Positions 16,866 to 26,360 of a stretch of 64,000 nucleotides of DNA are shown in pieces. The stretch lies in assembly GCF_024055715.1 (NCBI RefSeq), contig NZ_JAMXMV010000005.1, forward strand, positions 124,001 to 188,000, in the 5' to 3' direction. Within the stretch, counting starts at the first letter, position 1, and every line of letters begins with the position of its first letter. The notes beneath the pieces are model-generated. The model was not told where the DNA came from and ran no database searches. It saw only the letters and a list, made by a program, of their open reading frames with translations. The position numbers were made by a program, and so were the translations under genes. The DNA is from Actinoallomurus soli. Its GTDB lineage: Bacteria > Actinomycetota > Actinomycetes > Streptosporangiales > Streptosporangiaceae.

Positions 16866-18247
16866 GGTGTGTACTCCTCGGTCCAGCCCTCCTGCGGCGC
16901 GGTGACCCGCTGACGCCGCAGGCGGTCGAGCACGTACACGGCCGCCACGGTCAGGACGGTGTAGACGGCCAGCAGCGAGAGGAGGCTGATCCACAGCCCC
17001 GGCACCGGGTTGACGGCATCGGACGTGCGCATGTACCGCCAGACGATCCAGGGCTGCCGGCCCACCTCGGTGGTGACCCAGCCGGCCTCCAGGGCGACGA
17101 CGGCGGCCACGCCCGAGATCGCCGAGAGCCGCAGGAACCAGCGGGACCGCGGGAGGTCACGGTGCCGCCACCAGGCGAGCGCCAGCCAGAGCCCCAGCAG
17201 CACCAGCCCGAACCCGATGGCCACCATGACCTGGAATCCCAGGTGCACCGGGTTGACCGGAGGGCGGTCGGCGGGCGGGACCTCGGAGAGGCCGTGCACG
17301 ACCGTCCCGGGCCGGTACCCGACGAGCAGCGACAGTGCGTCCGGGACCCGCAGGGCGTACCGCATCCTCCCGTCGCTGTACAGCCCGCCGATCGACAGGG
17401 GCACGTGCGACCCGGTCTCGTTGAGGCCCTCGATCGCGGCGAGCTTGGTCTGCTGGTTGGTCGCCAGGAATCTCGCCATCGAGTCGCCGACGATGACCTG
17501 CACCGGGGCGATGATCGCGGCCGCGGTGAAGGGGAGCAGGAACCCGATGCGGTGGTACCGGTCCCGGCGGCCGCGGAGCATGCCCACCGCGTAGACGCCC
17601 GCGATCCCGAAGCCGGAGACCATGAACGCGGCCAGGATCATGTGGAGGACCTGGCGGGGCATCGCCGGGTTGAACATCGCCGCCCACGGCCGGACGTGGA
17701 CGGGCATCCCGTTCACCAGGTCGAAGCCGCGGGGCTGGTTCATCCAGGCGTTCGCCGACACGATGAAGAACGCGGACGCGACGCCGGCCACGCAGACCGG
17801 CAGTCCGGTCAGCACGTGCCAGCGGCGCGGCAACCGGTCCCACCCGTACAGGTAGATGCCCAGGAAGATCGCCTCGATGAAGAACGCGAACCCCTCCAGC
17901 GCGAACGGCAGCCCCACGACCTGGCCGTACCTCGCCATGAGCCCGGGCCACAGCTGGCCCATCTCGAACGACAGGATCGTGCCCGAAACCGCGCCGACGG
18001 CGAACAGCACTCCCATCGCCTTGGCCCAGCGGTGCGCCAGACGGATGTAGTCCTCGTTCCCCGTACGGTGCCCGCGCCACTCGGCGAACACGGTGAACGC
18101 GGGCATGCCGACGCCGAAACACGCGAGGATGATGTGCCAGCCGAGGGAGAATCCCATCTGCCCCCGCGCCGCGAACAGGTCGATCGGGCCACCTCCGGCC
18201 CCGAACGGTTCCGGCATGGCGACCGTGTACCCGCGGAGCACGAACAT
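16862..18247 (-). CDS. cydA: cytochrome bd oxidase subunit I
   Basis: A 461-residue haem-bearing subunit. GWHIILACFGVGMP near residue 40 carries the N-terminal haem-ligand histidine, QMGFSLGWH precedes it, and the quinol-side signature GRQPW lies near residue 390 (TEVGRQPWIVWRYMRTSDAV). The Q-loop between helices 6 and 7 is short, as in Gram-positive enzymes. ATG 18247 has GGAGA four bases upstream; a later ATG at 18217 has no ribosome-binding site. It is first gene of a cydAB operon and divergent from the winged-helix gene at 18307. Expression under low oxygen is expected, but no redox-sensor operator was recognised. Confidence 0.95.
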   Translation of the reverse strand: MFVLRGYTVAMPEPFGAGGGPIDLFAARGQMGFSLGWHIILACFGVGMPAFTVFAEWRGHRTGNEDYIRLAHRWAKAMGVLFAVGAVSGTILSFEMGQLWPGLMARYGQVVGLPFALEGFAFFIEAIFLGIYLYGWDRLPRRWHVLTGLPVCVAGVASAFFIVSANAWMNQPRGFDLVNGMPVHVRPWAAMFNPAMPRQVLHMILAAFMVSGFGIAGVYAVGMLRGRRDRYHRIGFLLPFTAAAIIAPVQVIVGDSMARFLATNQQTKLAAIEGLNETGSHVPLSIGGLYSDGRMRYALRVPDALSLLVGYRPGTVVHGLSEVPPADRPPVNPVHLGFQVMVAIGFGLVLLGLWLALAWWRHRDLPRSRWFLRLSAISGVAAVVALEAGWVTTEVGRQPWIVWRYMRTSDAVNPVPGLWISLLSLLAVYTVLTVAAVYVLDRLRRQRVTAPQEGWTEEYTP

Positions 18248-18306
18248 CACTCTCCGTGATCGCCGCAAATCCCGGAAATGTCGGCCGGTCCGGTCATAAT
18301 CGGCGG

Positions 18307-19482
18307 ATGACCGTACGGGCGATCAAGATCGAGGAGCGCCGGGCGCGCCTCGGAGCACGGCACCACCTGGCGGATCCGGCGGACACCGCCGTCGACGTCG
18401 CCCGCGCGCTCGTGGCGCTGCACGGCACCGACCCGGCGTCGGTGCACCTCGCCGCGGCGGCCCGCATGCGGGTTCCCGACGTCGGCGCGGTCGAGCGGGC
18501 GCTGTACGACGACCGTCTGCTGCTGCGGATGCTGGCCATGCGGCGGACCGTGTTCACCGTTCCGGCCGAGCTGGCCCCGGTCGTCCAGGCGGCCTGCTCC
18601 GACGAGGTGGCGCGGCGTGAGCGCCGTAAGACCGTGCGGTACATCGAGGAGGCGGGTCTCGGCGACGACGCCTGGCTGCGGGAGGTCGAGGAGGCCACGG
18701 TCGCCGCGCTGCGGGCCCGTGGTGAGGCCTTCACGCCCGACCTGTCCGCCGACGTGCCGCGGCTGAAGGAGCGGATCGTGCTGTCGGAGGGCAAGGCGTA
18801 CGAGGCCCGGCCGACCATCGCGAACCGCGTGCTGCTCGGCCTGGCCGTCGAGGGCCGGATCATCCGCGGCCGGCCGCGCGGCTCATGGACGAGCAGCCAG
18901 TTCAGCTGGTCCCCGGCCGAGGCGTGGTGGCCCGGCGGCCTGCCGCGCGTTCCCGCGGAGGAGGCGCGCGCCGCGCTGATCCGCCGATGGCTCGGCGCGT
19001 ACGGGCCCGGGACCGCCGCCGACCTGAAGTGGTGGACCGGGCTCACGCTCACCCAGGTCAGGAGGGCGCTGGAGCTGATCGCGGTCGAGCGGGTCGAGCT
19101 CGACGGCGAGGACGGGTACGTCCTGGCCGAGGACGTGGAGCCCGTGCCCGATCCCGGTCCCTGGGTCGCGCTGCTGCCCGCCCTGGACCCGACGGTCATG
19201 GGCTGGGCGGGCCGGGACTGGTATCTCGGCGAGCACGGCCCGCTCCTGTTCGACCGCAACGGCAACGCCGGTCCCACGGTCTGGTGCGACGGGCGGGCCG
19301 TCGGCGGCTGGGCGCAGCGCGCCGACGGCGAGGTGGTCTGCCGGCTGCTGGAGGACGTCGGCACGGAGGCCGCCGCCGCGATCGCCGCCGAGGCCGCCCG
19401 GCTCACTTCCTGGCTGGGCCCCGTCCGGCTCGCCCCGCGCGCCCGGGGCCGCTCCCCGATCGAGGCGGAGCTCGTCGCCTAG
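18307..19482 (+). CDS. AlkZ-type winged-helix DNA-binding protein (HTH_42)
   Basis: A 391-residue protein of the HTH_42/AlkZ superfamily, in which tandem winged helices bind DNA and some members act as DNA glycosylases. Matching segments are the N-terminal ARALVALHGTDPASV, RRTVFTVPAEL, and the late WYLGEHGPLLFDRNGNAGPTVWCDGRAVGGW. In E. coli AlkZ the motif QxQ performs unhooking of interstrand crosslinks; here the aligned residues read HGT, so activity on alkylated DNA is uncertain. A GTG at 18256 would extend the protein by 17 residues. It is divergent from cydAB and convergent with hrpA. Confidence 0.8.
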   Translation: MTVRAIKIEERRARLGARHHLADPADTAVDVARALVALHGTDPASVHLAAAARMRVPDVGAVERALYDDRLLLRMLAMRRTVFTVPAELAPVVQAACSDEVARRERRKTVRYIEEAGLGDDAWLREVEEATVAALRARGEAFTPDLSADVPRLKERIVLSEGKAYEARPTIANRVLLGLAVEGRIIRGRPRGSWTSSQFSWSPAEAWWPGGLPRVPAEEARAALIRRWLGAYGPGTAADLKWWTGLTLTQVRRALELIAVERVELDGEDGYVLAEDVEPVPDPGPWVALLPALDPTVMGWAGRDWYLGEHGPLLFDRNGNAGPTVWCDGRAVGGWAQRADGEVVCRLLEDVGTEAAAAIAAEAARLTSWLGPVRLAPRARGRSPIEAELVA

Positions 19483-19544
19483 AACGTGCCTCCAAGCCGC
19501 GCAGCAGGACGGCGGGGCTTTGAGACAGGCCCCAGGACCGGGGC

Positions 19545-22500
19545 TCAGGAGCCGGTGGCCTGGTCGAGGGCCTTGAGGATGCGCTTCTCCGAGACGGGGT
19601 AGGCGGTGCCGAGCTGCTGGGCGAAGACGCTGACCCGCAGCTCCTCGATCATCCAGCGGACCCGCCGGATCTCGGCGTTCCCGGGCCTGGCGTCGCGGGC
19701 CCGGATGTAGGCGGCCTCGACCTGCTGGACGCGCTGCATGCGCAGGCGGTCGCCGTGCGGGTCGTCGGGGAGCTTGTCGAGACGGCGTTCGATCGCGCGC
19801 AGGTAGCGCAGAAGGTCGGGCAGCCGCCGCCGGCCGGTGACCGTGACGAAGCCGGGGTAGATCAGCCGGGACAGCTGCGCCCGGATGTCGGTCAGCGCGG
19901 GGATCAGCGTCGGGCTGTTCGTGCTCTTCAGCCTGCGCTCGACCTGGTGTGCGGCCGCCAGGACGCGCTGCACGTGGCCGAGGACGTCGGCGGCGGTGTC
20001 GGCGAGGTCGGCGCGGACGTGGTCGGTCAGGCGCCGGAACCCCGCCTCGTCCCAGGCGGGGCCGCCGCCCTCGGTGATGAGATGGTCGGCGGCGCAGGCG
20101 ACGCAGTCGTCCAGCAGCTTCGGGACGCTGCCGTGGGGGTTGTGGCTGAGCACCAGCTTGGCCTGGTTGTCCAGTCTGCTCTGCAGGTACTTCAGCGGGG
20201 AGGGGCTGTTCAGCAGGACGAGCCGCCGCGTGCCGCGCCACATCGCCCGCTCCTGCTCGGCCTCCGTGGCGTACGTGCGCACGGCCACGCTGTCGCCCTC
20301 GTCGGTGAGCGCCGGATACGCCCTGACCCGGCCCTGCTCGTACACCCGCGGGAGCGTGCCGATGTCCCAGGCGCGCAGGCCCTTCCGCTCGAGGTCGTCG
20401 GCGGCCTTCGACAGCGTCGCGGACACCTTCGGCGCCAGGCGGCGCTTCAGCGCGGCGAGGTCCTTGCCCTCGGCGAGGGTGCGCCGCCGGTCGGTCACCC
20501 GGTAGGTGATCTTCAGGTGATCGGGGACACGGGACAGGTCCCAGGCCTCGCGCGGGACCGTGACGCCGGTCATCGCGCGCAGCTCGCGCTCCAGGGCGTC
20601 GAGGAGCGGCCCGGAGCCGGGGGTCATGCGGGCCAGGACCTCGCGGGCGACGTTCGGCGCGGGGACGAAGTTGACGCGCAGCTGCTTGGGCAGCGACCGG
20701 ATCAGCTCGGTCACGAGGTCCTGCCGCAGACCGGGGATCTGCCAGTCGAACTCCTCGCCGTCGACCTGGTTCAGCACCGGCAGCGGGATGTGCACGGTCA
20801 CGCCGTCGGCGTCCGTGCCCGGCTCGAACTGGTACGACAGCCGGAACCGGTGCCCGTCCGCCTGCCAGGCGTCGGGGTAGTCGGCCTCGCTGACCTCTCC
20901 GGCGGCGTCGTTGACCAGCATCGCCGTCGAGAAGGTGAGCAGCTCCGGCTCGTCGCGCTGCGCCTTCTTCCACCAGGAGTCGAAGTGGCGCGCGGAGACG
21001 ACGTCGGCGGGGACGCGCTCGTCGTAGAACGCGAACAGGGTCTCGTCGTCGACGACGATGTCGCGGCGCCGCGCCCGGTTCTCCAGCTCCTCGGCCTGCT
21101 CCAGCAGCCGGCGGTTGTCGCGCAGGAACCGGTGGTGGGAGTCCCAGTCGCCCTCGACCAGCGCGTGACGGATGAACAGCTCCCGGCACAGCTCCGGGTC
21201 GATCCTGGCGTAGTTCACCTTGCGCTGCGCCACGATCGGCACGCCGTACAGCGTGACCCTCTCGTACGCCATCACCGCGCCCTGGTTCTTCTCCCAGTGC
21301 GGTTCGCTGTAGGTGCGCTTGACCAGGTGGCCGGCGAGCGGCTCGACCCACTCCGGCTCGATCTTGGCGGCCATGCGCGCCCACAGCCGGGACGTCTCGA
21401 CCAGCTCCGCCGCCATCACCCAGCGCGGCGGCCGCTTGGCGAGCGCGGAGCCCGGGAAGATGGCGAACCGGGCGCCCCGGGCGCCGAGGTACTCACGGGG
21501 GCCGCGCCGGGCGTCGTCCTTGCCGCCTCCGCCGTTCTTCTTCTCGGTGTCCAGCAGGCCGATGTGCGACAGCAGGCCCGCCAGGAGCGAGACGTGGACG
21601 CGCTGCGGGTCGGCGGGCGTGGTGTTCATCGTGACGCCGAGGTCCCTGCCGACCTGCCGCAGCTGCCCGTAGATGTCCTGCCACTCGCGGATGCGCAGGT
21701 AGTGGAGGTACTCCTGCTTGCACAGCCTGCGGAACTGGTTGCCGGACAGCTCCTTCTGGCGCTCTCGCAGGTAGTTCCAGAGGTTGAGGTACGCCAGGAA
21801 GTCCGACTCCTTGTCGGCGAACCGCGCGTGCTGCTGGTCGGCGGCGGCGCGGTTGTCCGCCGGACGCTCGCGCGGGTCCTGGATCGACAGCGCCGCGGCG
21901 ATCACCATGACCTCGTCCACGCAGCCGTTCCGGTCGGCCTCCAGCACCATGCGGGCCAGCCGCGGGTCCACGGGGAGCTGCGCGAGCTTGCGGCCCAGCT
22001 GCGTCAGCCGGTCCCCGTCGAGCGCGCCGAGCTCCTGCAGGAGGTTCACGCCGTCCTTGACGTTGCGGCGGTCCGGCGGGTCGATGAACGGGAAGTCGAG
22101 GATGTCGCCCAGGCCCAGGTCGGTCATCTGCAGGATGACCGAGGCGAGGTTGGTGCGCAGGATCTCCGCGTCGGTGAACTCCGGGCGCGCGAGGAAGTCC
22201 TCCTCGGAGTACAGCCGGATGCAGATGCCCTCCGAGACCCGGCCGCACCGGCCCTTGCGCTGGTTGGCCGACGCCTGCGAGATCGGCTCGATCGGCAGCC
22301 GCTGGACCTTCGTACGGTGGCTGTAGCGCGAGATGCGGGCGGTGCCCGGGTCGATGACGTACTTGATGCCCGGAACGGTCAGCGACGTCTCCGCGACGTT
22401 GGTGGCCAGGACGATGCGGCGGCCGCGGTGCGACTGGAAGACCCGGTGCTGCTCGGCCGTCGACAGCCGGGCGAACAGCGGCAGCACCTCGGTGTTCTTG

Positions 22501-23417
22501 AGTTTGCGCTTCTCCAGGGCGTCGGCGGTGTCGCGGATCTCCCGCTCGCCGGACAGGAACACCAGGACGTCGCCCGGCTCCTCCAGGGCGAGCTCGTCCA
22601 CCGCGTCCATGATGGCCTGGACCTGGTCGTCGTCCTCCTCGACCGGGCGGTAGCGCACCTCGACCGGGTAGGTGCGGCCGGACACCTCGATGATCGGCGC
22701 GTCGTCGAAGTGCTTGGAGAACCGCTCGGGGTCGATCGTCGCCGAGGTGATGATCACCTTGAGGTCGGGGCGCTTGGGCAGCAGGCGCTTGAGGTACCCC
22801 AGGATGAAGTCGATGTTCAGGCTGCGCTCGTGCGCCTCGTCGATGATCAGCGTGTCGTAGCGGCGCAGCATCCGGTCGCGGGACATCTCGGCGAGGAGGA
22901 TGCCGTCGGTCATCAGCTTGACCAGCGTGTCCTCGCCGGAGTGGTCGGCGAAGCGCACCTGGTAGCCGACGGTCTCGCCCAGCTCGGTGCCCAGCTCCTC
23001 GGCGATCCGGTCGGCGACGGTCCGCGCGGCCAGCCGGCGCGGCTGCGTGTGCCCGATCAACCCCTTGACACCCCGGCCCAGCTCCAGGCAGACCTTGGGA
23101 AGCTGGGTCGTCTTGCCGGACCCCGTCTCACCGGCGACGATCACGACCTGGTGGTCCGCGATCGCCTTGAGGATCTCGTCCTTCTTCTGGCTGACCGGAA
23201 GGGCCTCGGGATAGGTGACCGCGGGGATCGCGGCGCGGCGGCGGGCGACGCGGCGCTCGGCGGCCTCGACCTCCGTGGCGACCTCCGCGAGGATCTTCTC
23301 GCGGGCCTCGGCGGCGCGCACCTTGCGCAGTCCGTCGAGACGACGACGTAGCCGATGCCGGTCGCGCAGCATCAGCTCGGGCAGGCGGGTCTGCAGGTCG
23401 GTAATCGAAGATCCCAT
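19545..23417 (-). CDS. hrpA: ATP-dependent RNA helicase HrpA
   Basis: A 1290-residue DEAH-box helicase. Walker A (GETGSGKTTQLPK) is near residue 117, the DEAH box (IIDEAHERSLNIDF) near 195, SATID follows, and the helicase C domain contains TNVAETSLTVPGI and QRKGRCGR. The HA2 and OB-fold regions follow, and the long C-terminal DUF3418 tail ends in WMIEELRVSVFAQ. Full length matches HrpA, a factor implicated in RNA processing and in rescuing collided or stalled ribosomes. ATG 23417 is chosen by alignment of the N-terminus (SITDLQTRLPELMLRDRHR); the open frame extends 24 codons upstream. It is a single-gene unit. Confidence 0.95.
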   Translation of the reverse strand: MGSSITDLQTRLPELMLRDRHRLRRRLDGLRKVRAAEAREKILAEVATEVEAAERRVARRRAAIPAVTYPEALPVSQKKDEILKAIADHQVVIVAGETGSGKTTQLPKVCLELGRGVKGLIGHTQPRRLAARTVADRIAEELGTELGETVGYQVRFADHSGEDTLVKLMTDGILLAEMSRDRMLRRYDTLIIDEAHERSLNIDFILGYLKRLLPKRPDLKVIITSATIDPERFSKHFDDAPIIEVSGRTYPVEVRYRPVEEDDDQVQAIMDAVDELALEEPGDVLVFLSGEREIRDTADALEKRKLKNTEVLPLFARLSTAEQHRVFQSHRGRRIVLATNVAETSLTVPGIKYVIDPGTARISRYSHRTKVQRLPIEPISQASANQRKGRCGRVSEGICIRLYSEEDFLARPEFTDAEILRTNLASVILQMTDLGLGDILDFPFIDPPDRRNVKDGVNLLQELGALDGDRLTQLGRKLAQLPVDPRLARMVLEADRNGCVDEVMVIAAALSIQDPRERPADNRAAADQQHARFADKESDFLAYLNLWNYLRERQKELSGNQFRRLCKQEYLHYLRIREWQDIYGQLRQVGRDLGVTMNTTPADPQRVHVSLLAGLLSHIGLLDTEKKNGGGGKDDARRGPREYLGARGARFAIFPGSALAKRPPRWVMAAELVETSRLWARMAAKIEPEWVEPLAGHLVKRTYSEPHWEKNQGAVMAYERVTLYGVPIVAQRKVNYARIDPELCRELFIRHALVEGDWDSHHRFLRDNRRLLEQAEELENRARRRDIVVDDETLFAFYDERVPADVVSARHFDSWWKKAQRDEPELLTFSTAMLVNDAAGEVSEADYPDAWQADGHRFRLSYQFEPGTDADGVTVHIPLPVLNQVDGEEFDWQIPGLRQDLVTELIRSLPKQLRVNFVPAPNVAREVLARMTPGSGPLLDALERELRAMTGVTVPREAWDLSRVPDHLKITYRVTDRRRTLAEGKDLAALKRRLAPKVSATLSKAADDLERKGLRAWDIGTLPRVYEQGRVRAYPALTDEGDSVAVRTYATEAEQERAMWRGTRRLVLLNSPSPLKYLQSRLDNQAKLVLSHNPHGSVPKLLDDCVACAADHLITEGGGPAWDEAGFRRLTDHVRADLADTAADVLGHVQRVLAAAHQVERRLKSTNSPTLIPALTDIRAQLSRLIYPGFVTVTGRRRLPDLLRYLRAIERRLDKLPDDPHGDRLRMQRVQQVEAAYIRARDARPGNAEIRRVRWMIEELRVSVFAQQLGTAYPVSEKRILKALDQATGS

Positions 23418-23607
23418 CGCAACCGGAAGAATAGGCAGGCAGCCGGACAGTCCAGCCTCCGGCGTCCACCGTGCCCGATCGGCGGGCACTGCGCCACCCG
23501 ATTTCCGCCGCCCTCAGGCCGGCGGACCGGGGCGCACGTTCCAACACCGTTTCGTCGTGATCTGTTCCGGCACGATCATCCGCGCCGGCTCTCGCTCGGT
23601 ATCGCGC

Positions 23608-24315
23608 TCACTCCAGCCAGATGAGCCCGGCGAACCGGCCGGTACGGCCCTCACGGCGGTAGGAGTACAGCTCGGGGCTCTCGATGGTGCAGCGCGCGTC
23701 GTGCCGTACGTCGGTCACGCCTGCGGCGGTGAGCTGCGCGGTGATCCCGGCCCTGATGTCGAGCGCGGGCGTCCCCTGCGGGGTCGTCGACCAGGCCGCG
23801 GGCAGCACGGCGGACACCTCGTCGCGCAGCTCGGCGGACACCTCGTAACACGAGCCGCAGGCGTTCGGGCCGATCAGCGCGACCATCCGGGCCGGGTCGG
23901 CGCCGCGCGCCGCCATCGCCTCGACCAACGCGGGGACGACACCGGCGGCCGTGCCCGCGCGGCCCGCGTGGGCGCCGCCCACCAGCCGCGCGACCGGATC
24001 GGCGACCAGCACCGGAGCGCAGTCGGCGACGAGTACCGCCAGGGCCAGGCCCCTCTCGCCGGTGTGGACGCCGTCGAGGGCCGGCGGGTCGTCGCCGAAG
24101 GGCTCGGTGACGTACCGGACGTCGGCGCTGTGCACCTGGCGCATGTACACCACCCGTTCGACCCCGAGCTCGGCGGCGGTCTTGGCGCGGTTCTCCCGGA
24201 CCGCGGCCGGATCGTCTCCGACGCCGCCCCCGAGGTTGCGCGAGTCGTACGGCGCGGCGCTCGTCCCGCCCGACCGGTCGGTGAAGACCGCGCCCACTCC
24301 ATCGGCCAGCTGCAT
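23608..24315 (-). CDS. laccase-domain protein YfiH/PgeF (purine nucleoside phosphorylase)
   Basis: A 235-residue protein of the multicopper-polyphenol-oxidase-like family. Metal-binding residues appear as QVHSADV (His), ADCAPVL (Cys) and GAHAGRAG (His). The usual HAGWRG reads HAGRAG here. Members act as zinc-dependent purine nucleoside phosphorylases or adenosine deaminases, and E. coli PgeF edits muropeptide precursors. ATG 24315 has GGGAGGAG seven bases upstream. In actinomycetes the family is usually encoded beside ftsZ, but here it lies between hrpA and an epimerase, so it may be a second copy. Confidence 0.85.
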   Translation of the reverse strand: MQLADGVGAVFTDRSGGTSAAPYDSRNLGGGVGDDPAAVRENRAKTAAELGVERVVYMRQVHSADVRYVTEPFGDDPPALDGVHTGERGLALAVLVADCAPVLVADPVARLVGGAHAGRAGTAAGVVPALVEAMAARGADPARMVALIGPNACGSCYEVSAELRDEVSAVLPAAWSTTPQGTPALDIRAGITAQLTAAGVTDVRHDARCTIESPELYSYRREGRTGRFAGLIWLE

Positions 24316-24347
24316 CGGCCCGCTCCTCCCGCTCTCGGCCCCCGACG

Positions 24348-25388
24348 TTACCGGGTTCTCGGGTGCTCGTCCGGGTCCGCGCCCGTCGCCGCCCACGCGG
24401 CGAGGATCCCGCGCTCCTTCTCCGGGGCGATGCCCTGTCCGCCTTCGGCGGCCCGGTCCCTGGTGATCTTCTCCTCCAGGATCCAGGACCACGTGTCGCG
24501 GACCGTCTCGGCGACCGGGCGGCAGCGCAGCCCGGCGCGCAGCGCCTTCTCGGAGGAGGGCAGCCAGACGCCCGCCGACGCGGAGCCGTCCGCGGTCCAC
24601 ATCGGCAGCTCGGTCCACTCGTCCACCTTCTGGGCGAGGAGGAAGTCGTCGTCCACCCACGTCGGCACGGCCTCCGACCCGGTGACGCGGACGCACTCGT
24701 CCAGCAGCGCGCCGAAGGTCGTGTTGCCCGGAACGCCGCTCAGCAGGAACCGTCCGGCCGCGCCGTCCGTCAGCCGCGCCAGACCGAACGCGGCGATGTC
24801 CCTCGCGTCGATCAGCTGCATCGCGCGGCCGGGGTCGCCCGGTGCGAGGACGGGCCCGCCGGCCGCGACGCGGGTCAGCCACCACGTCAGCCGGGGCACC
24901 TGCTCGCGCGGCCCGACGATCAGTCCCGGGTTCAGGATGAGGACCCGGCCGTCGAACCCGGACTCGACCGCGCGTTCGCATCCGGCCTTGAGGGCGTTGT
25001 ACGGGACGTCGGCGTCCGGACCGGCGTCCGGCGGGCACGGCAGCAGCGCGGAATCCTCGTCGACCCGCCGCTCCGGCCAGTCGGCGTAGGCGTGCACGGA
25101 CGAGACGAACAGGTAGGCGTCCGCGTGGCCCGACAAGGCCCGCGCCGACCGCCCGACGACCCTGGGCACGTACCCGCAGGTGTCGATGACCGCGTCCCAG
25201 CGGCGGCCCTCGACGAGCCGGCGCAGGTCGTCCTCGTCCTCTCGGTCGCCTCGGATCACCTCGGCCCCGGGCACGTCCGTGCCGCTCCGCCCGCGGTTGA
25301 AGGTCGTGACCCGGTCGCCCCGCCGGAGCGCCTGCGTCACGAAGTCACGGCCGAGGAAGACGGATCCGCCGATCACCAGGAGTCGCAT
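24348..25388 (-). CDS. NAD-dependent epimerase/dehydratase (extended SDR)
   Basis: A 346-residue extended short-chain dehydrogenase. The N-terminal nucleotide motif is GGSVFLGRD (GGxxFLG), and DRVTTFNRGRSG gives the Rossmann acidic/Asn region. VIDTCGYVPRVV and YLFVSSVHAYAD follow, then the catalytic-region lysine of PYNALKAGCE in place of the classic YxxxK, which reads YNALK. The family is commonly annotated as reductase or isoflavone-reductase-like; substrate unknown. It ends 32 bases upstream of the laccase-domain gene and is divergent from pcaI, whose operator-like repeat lies in the shared gap. Confidence 0.8.
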   Translation of the reverse strand: MRLLVIGGSVFLGRDFVTQALRRGDRVTTFNRGRSGTDVPGAEVIRGDREDEDDLRRLVEGRRWDAVIDTCGYVPRVVGRSARALSGHADAYLFVSSVHAYADWPERRVDEDSALLPCPPDAGPDADVPYNALKAGCERAVESGFDGRVLILNPGLIVGPREQVPRLTWWLTRVAAGGPVLAPGDPGRAMQLIDARDIAAFGLARLTDGAAGRFLLSGVPGNTTFGALLDECVRVTGSEAVPTWVDDDFLLAQKVDEWTELPMWTADGSASAGVWLPSSEKALRAGLRCRPVAETVRDTWSWILEEKITRDRAAEGGQGIAPEKERGILAAWAATGADPDEHPRTR

Positions 25389-25460
25389 GATCCGATCGTC
25401 GATCATCCCGCCCGGCCCGAGCGACATCTTTCGCGAGCGGCGGAAGCCGGACCCCGGGAT

Positions 25461-25475
25461 TTCCGCTCAGCGGAA
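25461..25475. promoter_or_regulatory. 15-bp inverted repeat upstream of pcaI (likely IclR operator)
   Basis: TTCCGC-TCA-GCGGAA is a perfect inverted repeat 43 bases before the pcaI start. A 14/15 match lies 68 bases before pobA (32070-32084). TTCCGC/GCGGAA arms are typical of IclR-family operators in actinomycetes, and an IclR gene lies inside this cluster. Confidence 0.65.
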
Positions 25476-25518
25476 GGAACGCGGTGGCCGGGGCGGGGCG
25501 GATTGGCAGGGTGGGGGC

Positions 25519-26271
25519 ATGGACAAGGTGCTTCCCTCGGCCGCCGAGGCCGTGGCGGACATCGGCGATGGCGCGTCGATCGCGGTCGGCGGGTTCGGGC
25601 TGTGCGGCGTCCCCTTCACGCTGATCGACGCGCTGTACGAACGGGGCAGCTCGGAGCTGTCCATCGTGTCGAACAACTGCGGCACCGTCGGCCGGGGGCT
25701 GGGACGCCTCCTGGACGCCGGTCGGATCATCCGGGCGATGGGGTCCTACGTCGGGGAGAACAAGGAGCTCGCCCGGCGCTACCTGTCGGGGGAGATCGAG
25801 CTGGAGCTCGTGCCGCAGGGGACTCTGTCCGAGCGCCTGCGCGCGGGCGGGAGCGGCATCCCGGCGTTCTACACCCCCGCGGGCGTGGGCACGCTCGTCG
25901 CGGAGGGCGGTCTGCCGTGGCGGTACGGGCCGGACGGCGACGTCGTCGTGGCCTCCCCGCCGAAGGAGGTCCGCGAGTTCGGCGGCCGGTCGTACGTCCT
26001 GGAGGAGAGCGTCCGGACCGACTTCGCGCTCGTCCGCGCCGCGCGCGGGGACCGGCACGGCAACCTGGTGTTCGACAAGGCCGCCCGGAACTTCAACCCC
26101 CTGTGCGCCATGGCGGCCCGGACCGCGATCGCCGAGGTCGACGAGCTCGTCGACTTCCTCGATCCGGACGAGGTCCATCTGCCGGGGATCTTCGTGCGGC
26201 GCGTGGTCGCGCTCACCCCGGAGCAGGCCGCCGACAAGCCGATCGAGAAGCGCACGGTGAGTGGGAAATGA
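25519..26271 (+). CDS. pcaI: 3-oxoadipate CoA-transferase subunit alpha
   Basis: A 250-residue family I CoA-transferase alpha subunit. The glycine-rich CoA-binding loop IAVGGFGLCGVP is near residue 21, and SNNCGTVGRGLG and DFALVRAARGDRHGNLVF are family segments. With PcaJ it moves CoA from succinyl-CoA to 3-oxoadipate, the step after ring cleavage. It is the first gene of the pca operon, behind an IclR-type inverted repeat. Its stop codon TGA overlaps the ATG of an 89-base tandem duplication (ATGA), so ribosomes reach pcaJ only through two extra mini-ORFs, an arrangement I have not seen elsewhere. Confidence 0.93.
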   Translation: MDKVLPSAAEAVADIGDGASIAVGGFGLCGVPFTLIDALYERGSSELSIVSNNCGTVGRGLGRLLDAGRIIRAMGSYVGENKELARRYLSGEIELELVPQGTLSERLRAGGSGIPAFYTPAGVGTLVAEGGLPWRYGPDGDVVVASPPKEVREFGGRSYVLEESVRTDFALVRAARGDRHGNLVFDKAARNFNPLCAMAARTAIAEVDELVDFLDPDEVHLPGIFVRRVVALTPEQAADKPIEKRTVSGK

Positions 26272-26360
26272 GCTGGAGTGAGGCCGCCGCAGCGAGTGGA
26301 GTGGCCGGGGGAGGAACGAGTCCGGCCGCGGAGCGAGTGAGAAGGTCGAGCGGCCAATGA
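26268..26360 (+). CDS. mini-ORF 1 in the pcaI-pcaJ repeat
   Basis: Thirty codons starting [11 protein letters not shown] and ending in RRSSGQ, overlapping the pcaI stop as ATGA and the next mini-ORF as ATGA. The first three codons are the same as those of pcaJ. It may only pass ribosomes along; no function for the peptide is evident. Confidence 0.3.
   Translation: MSWSEAAAASGVAGGGTSPAAERVRRSSGQ

Noticed and set aside
19755-23351. A 1198-codon plus-strand frame opposite hrpA
   Set aside because: Shadow frame of the helicase gene; high-GC third-position bias keeps the antisense frame open.
23608-24315. True multicopper laccase
   Set aside because: Copper-site motifs of laccases are absent; His/Cys/His pattern is that of the YfiH/PgeF zinc family.
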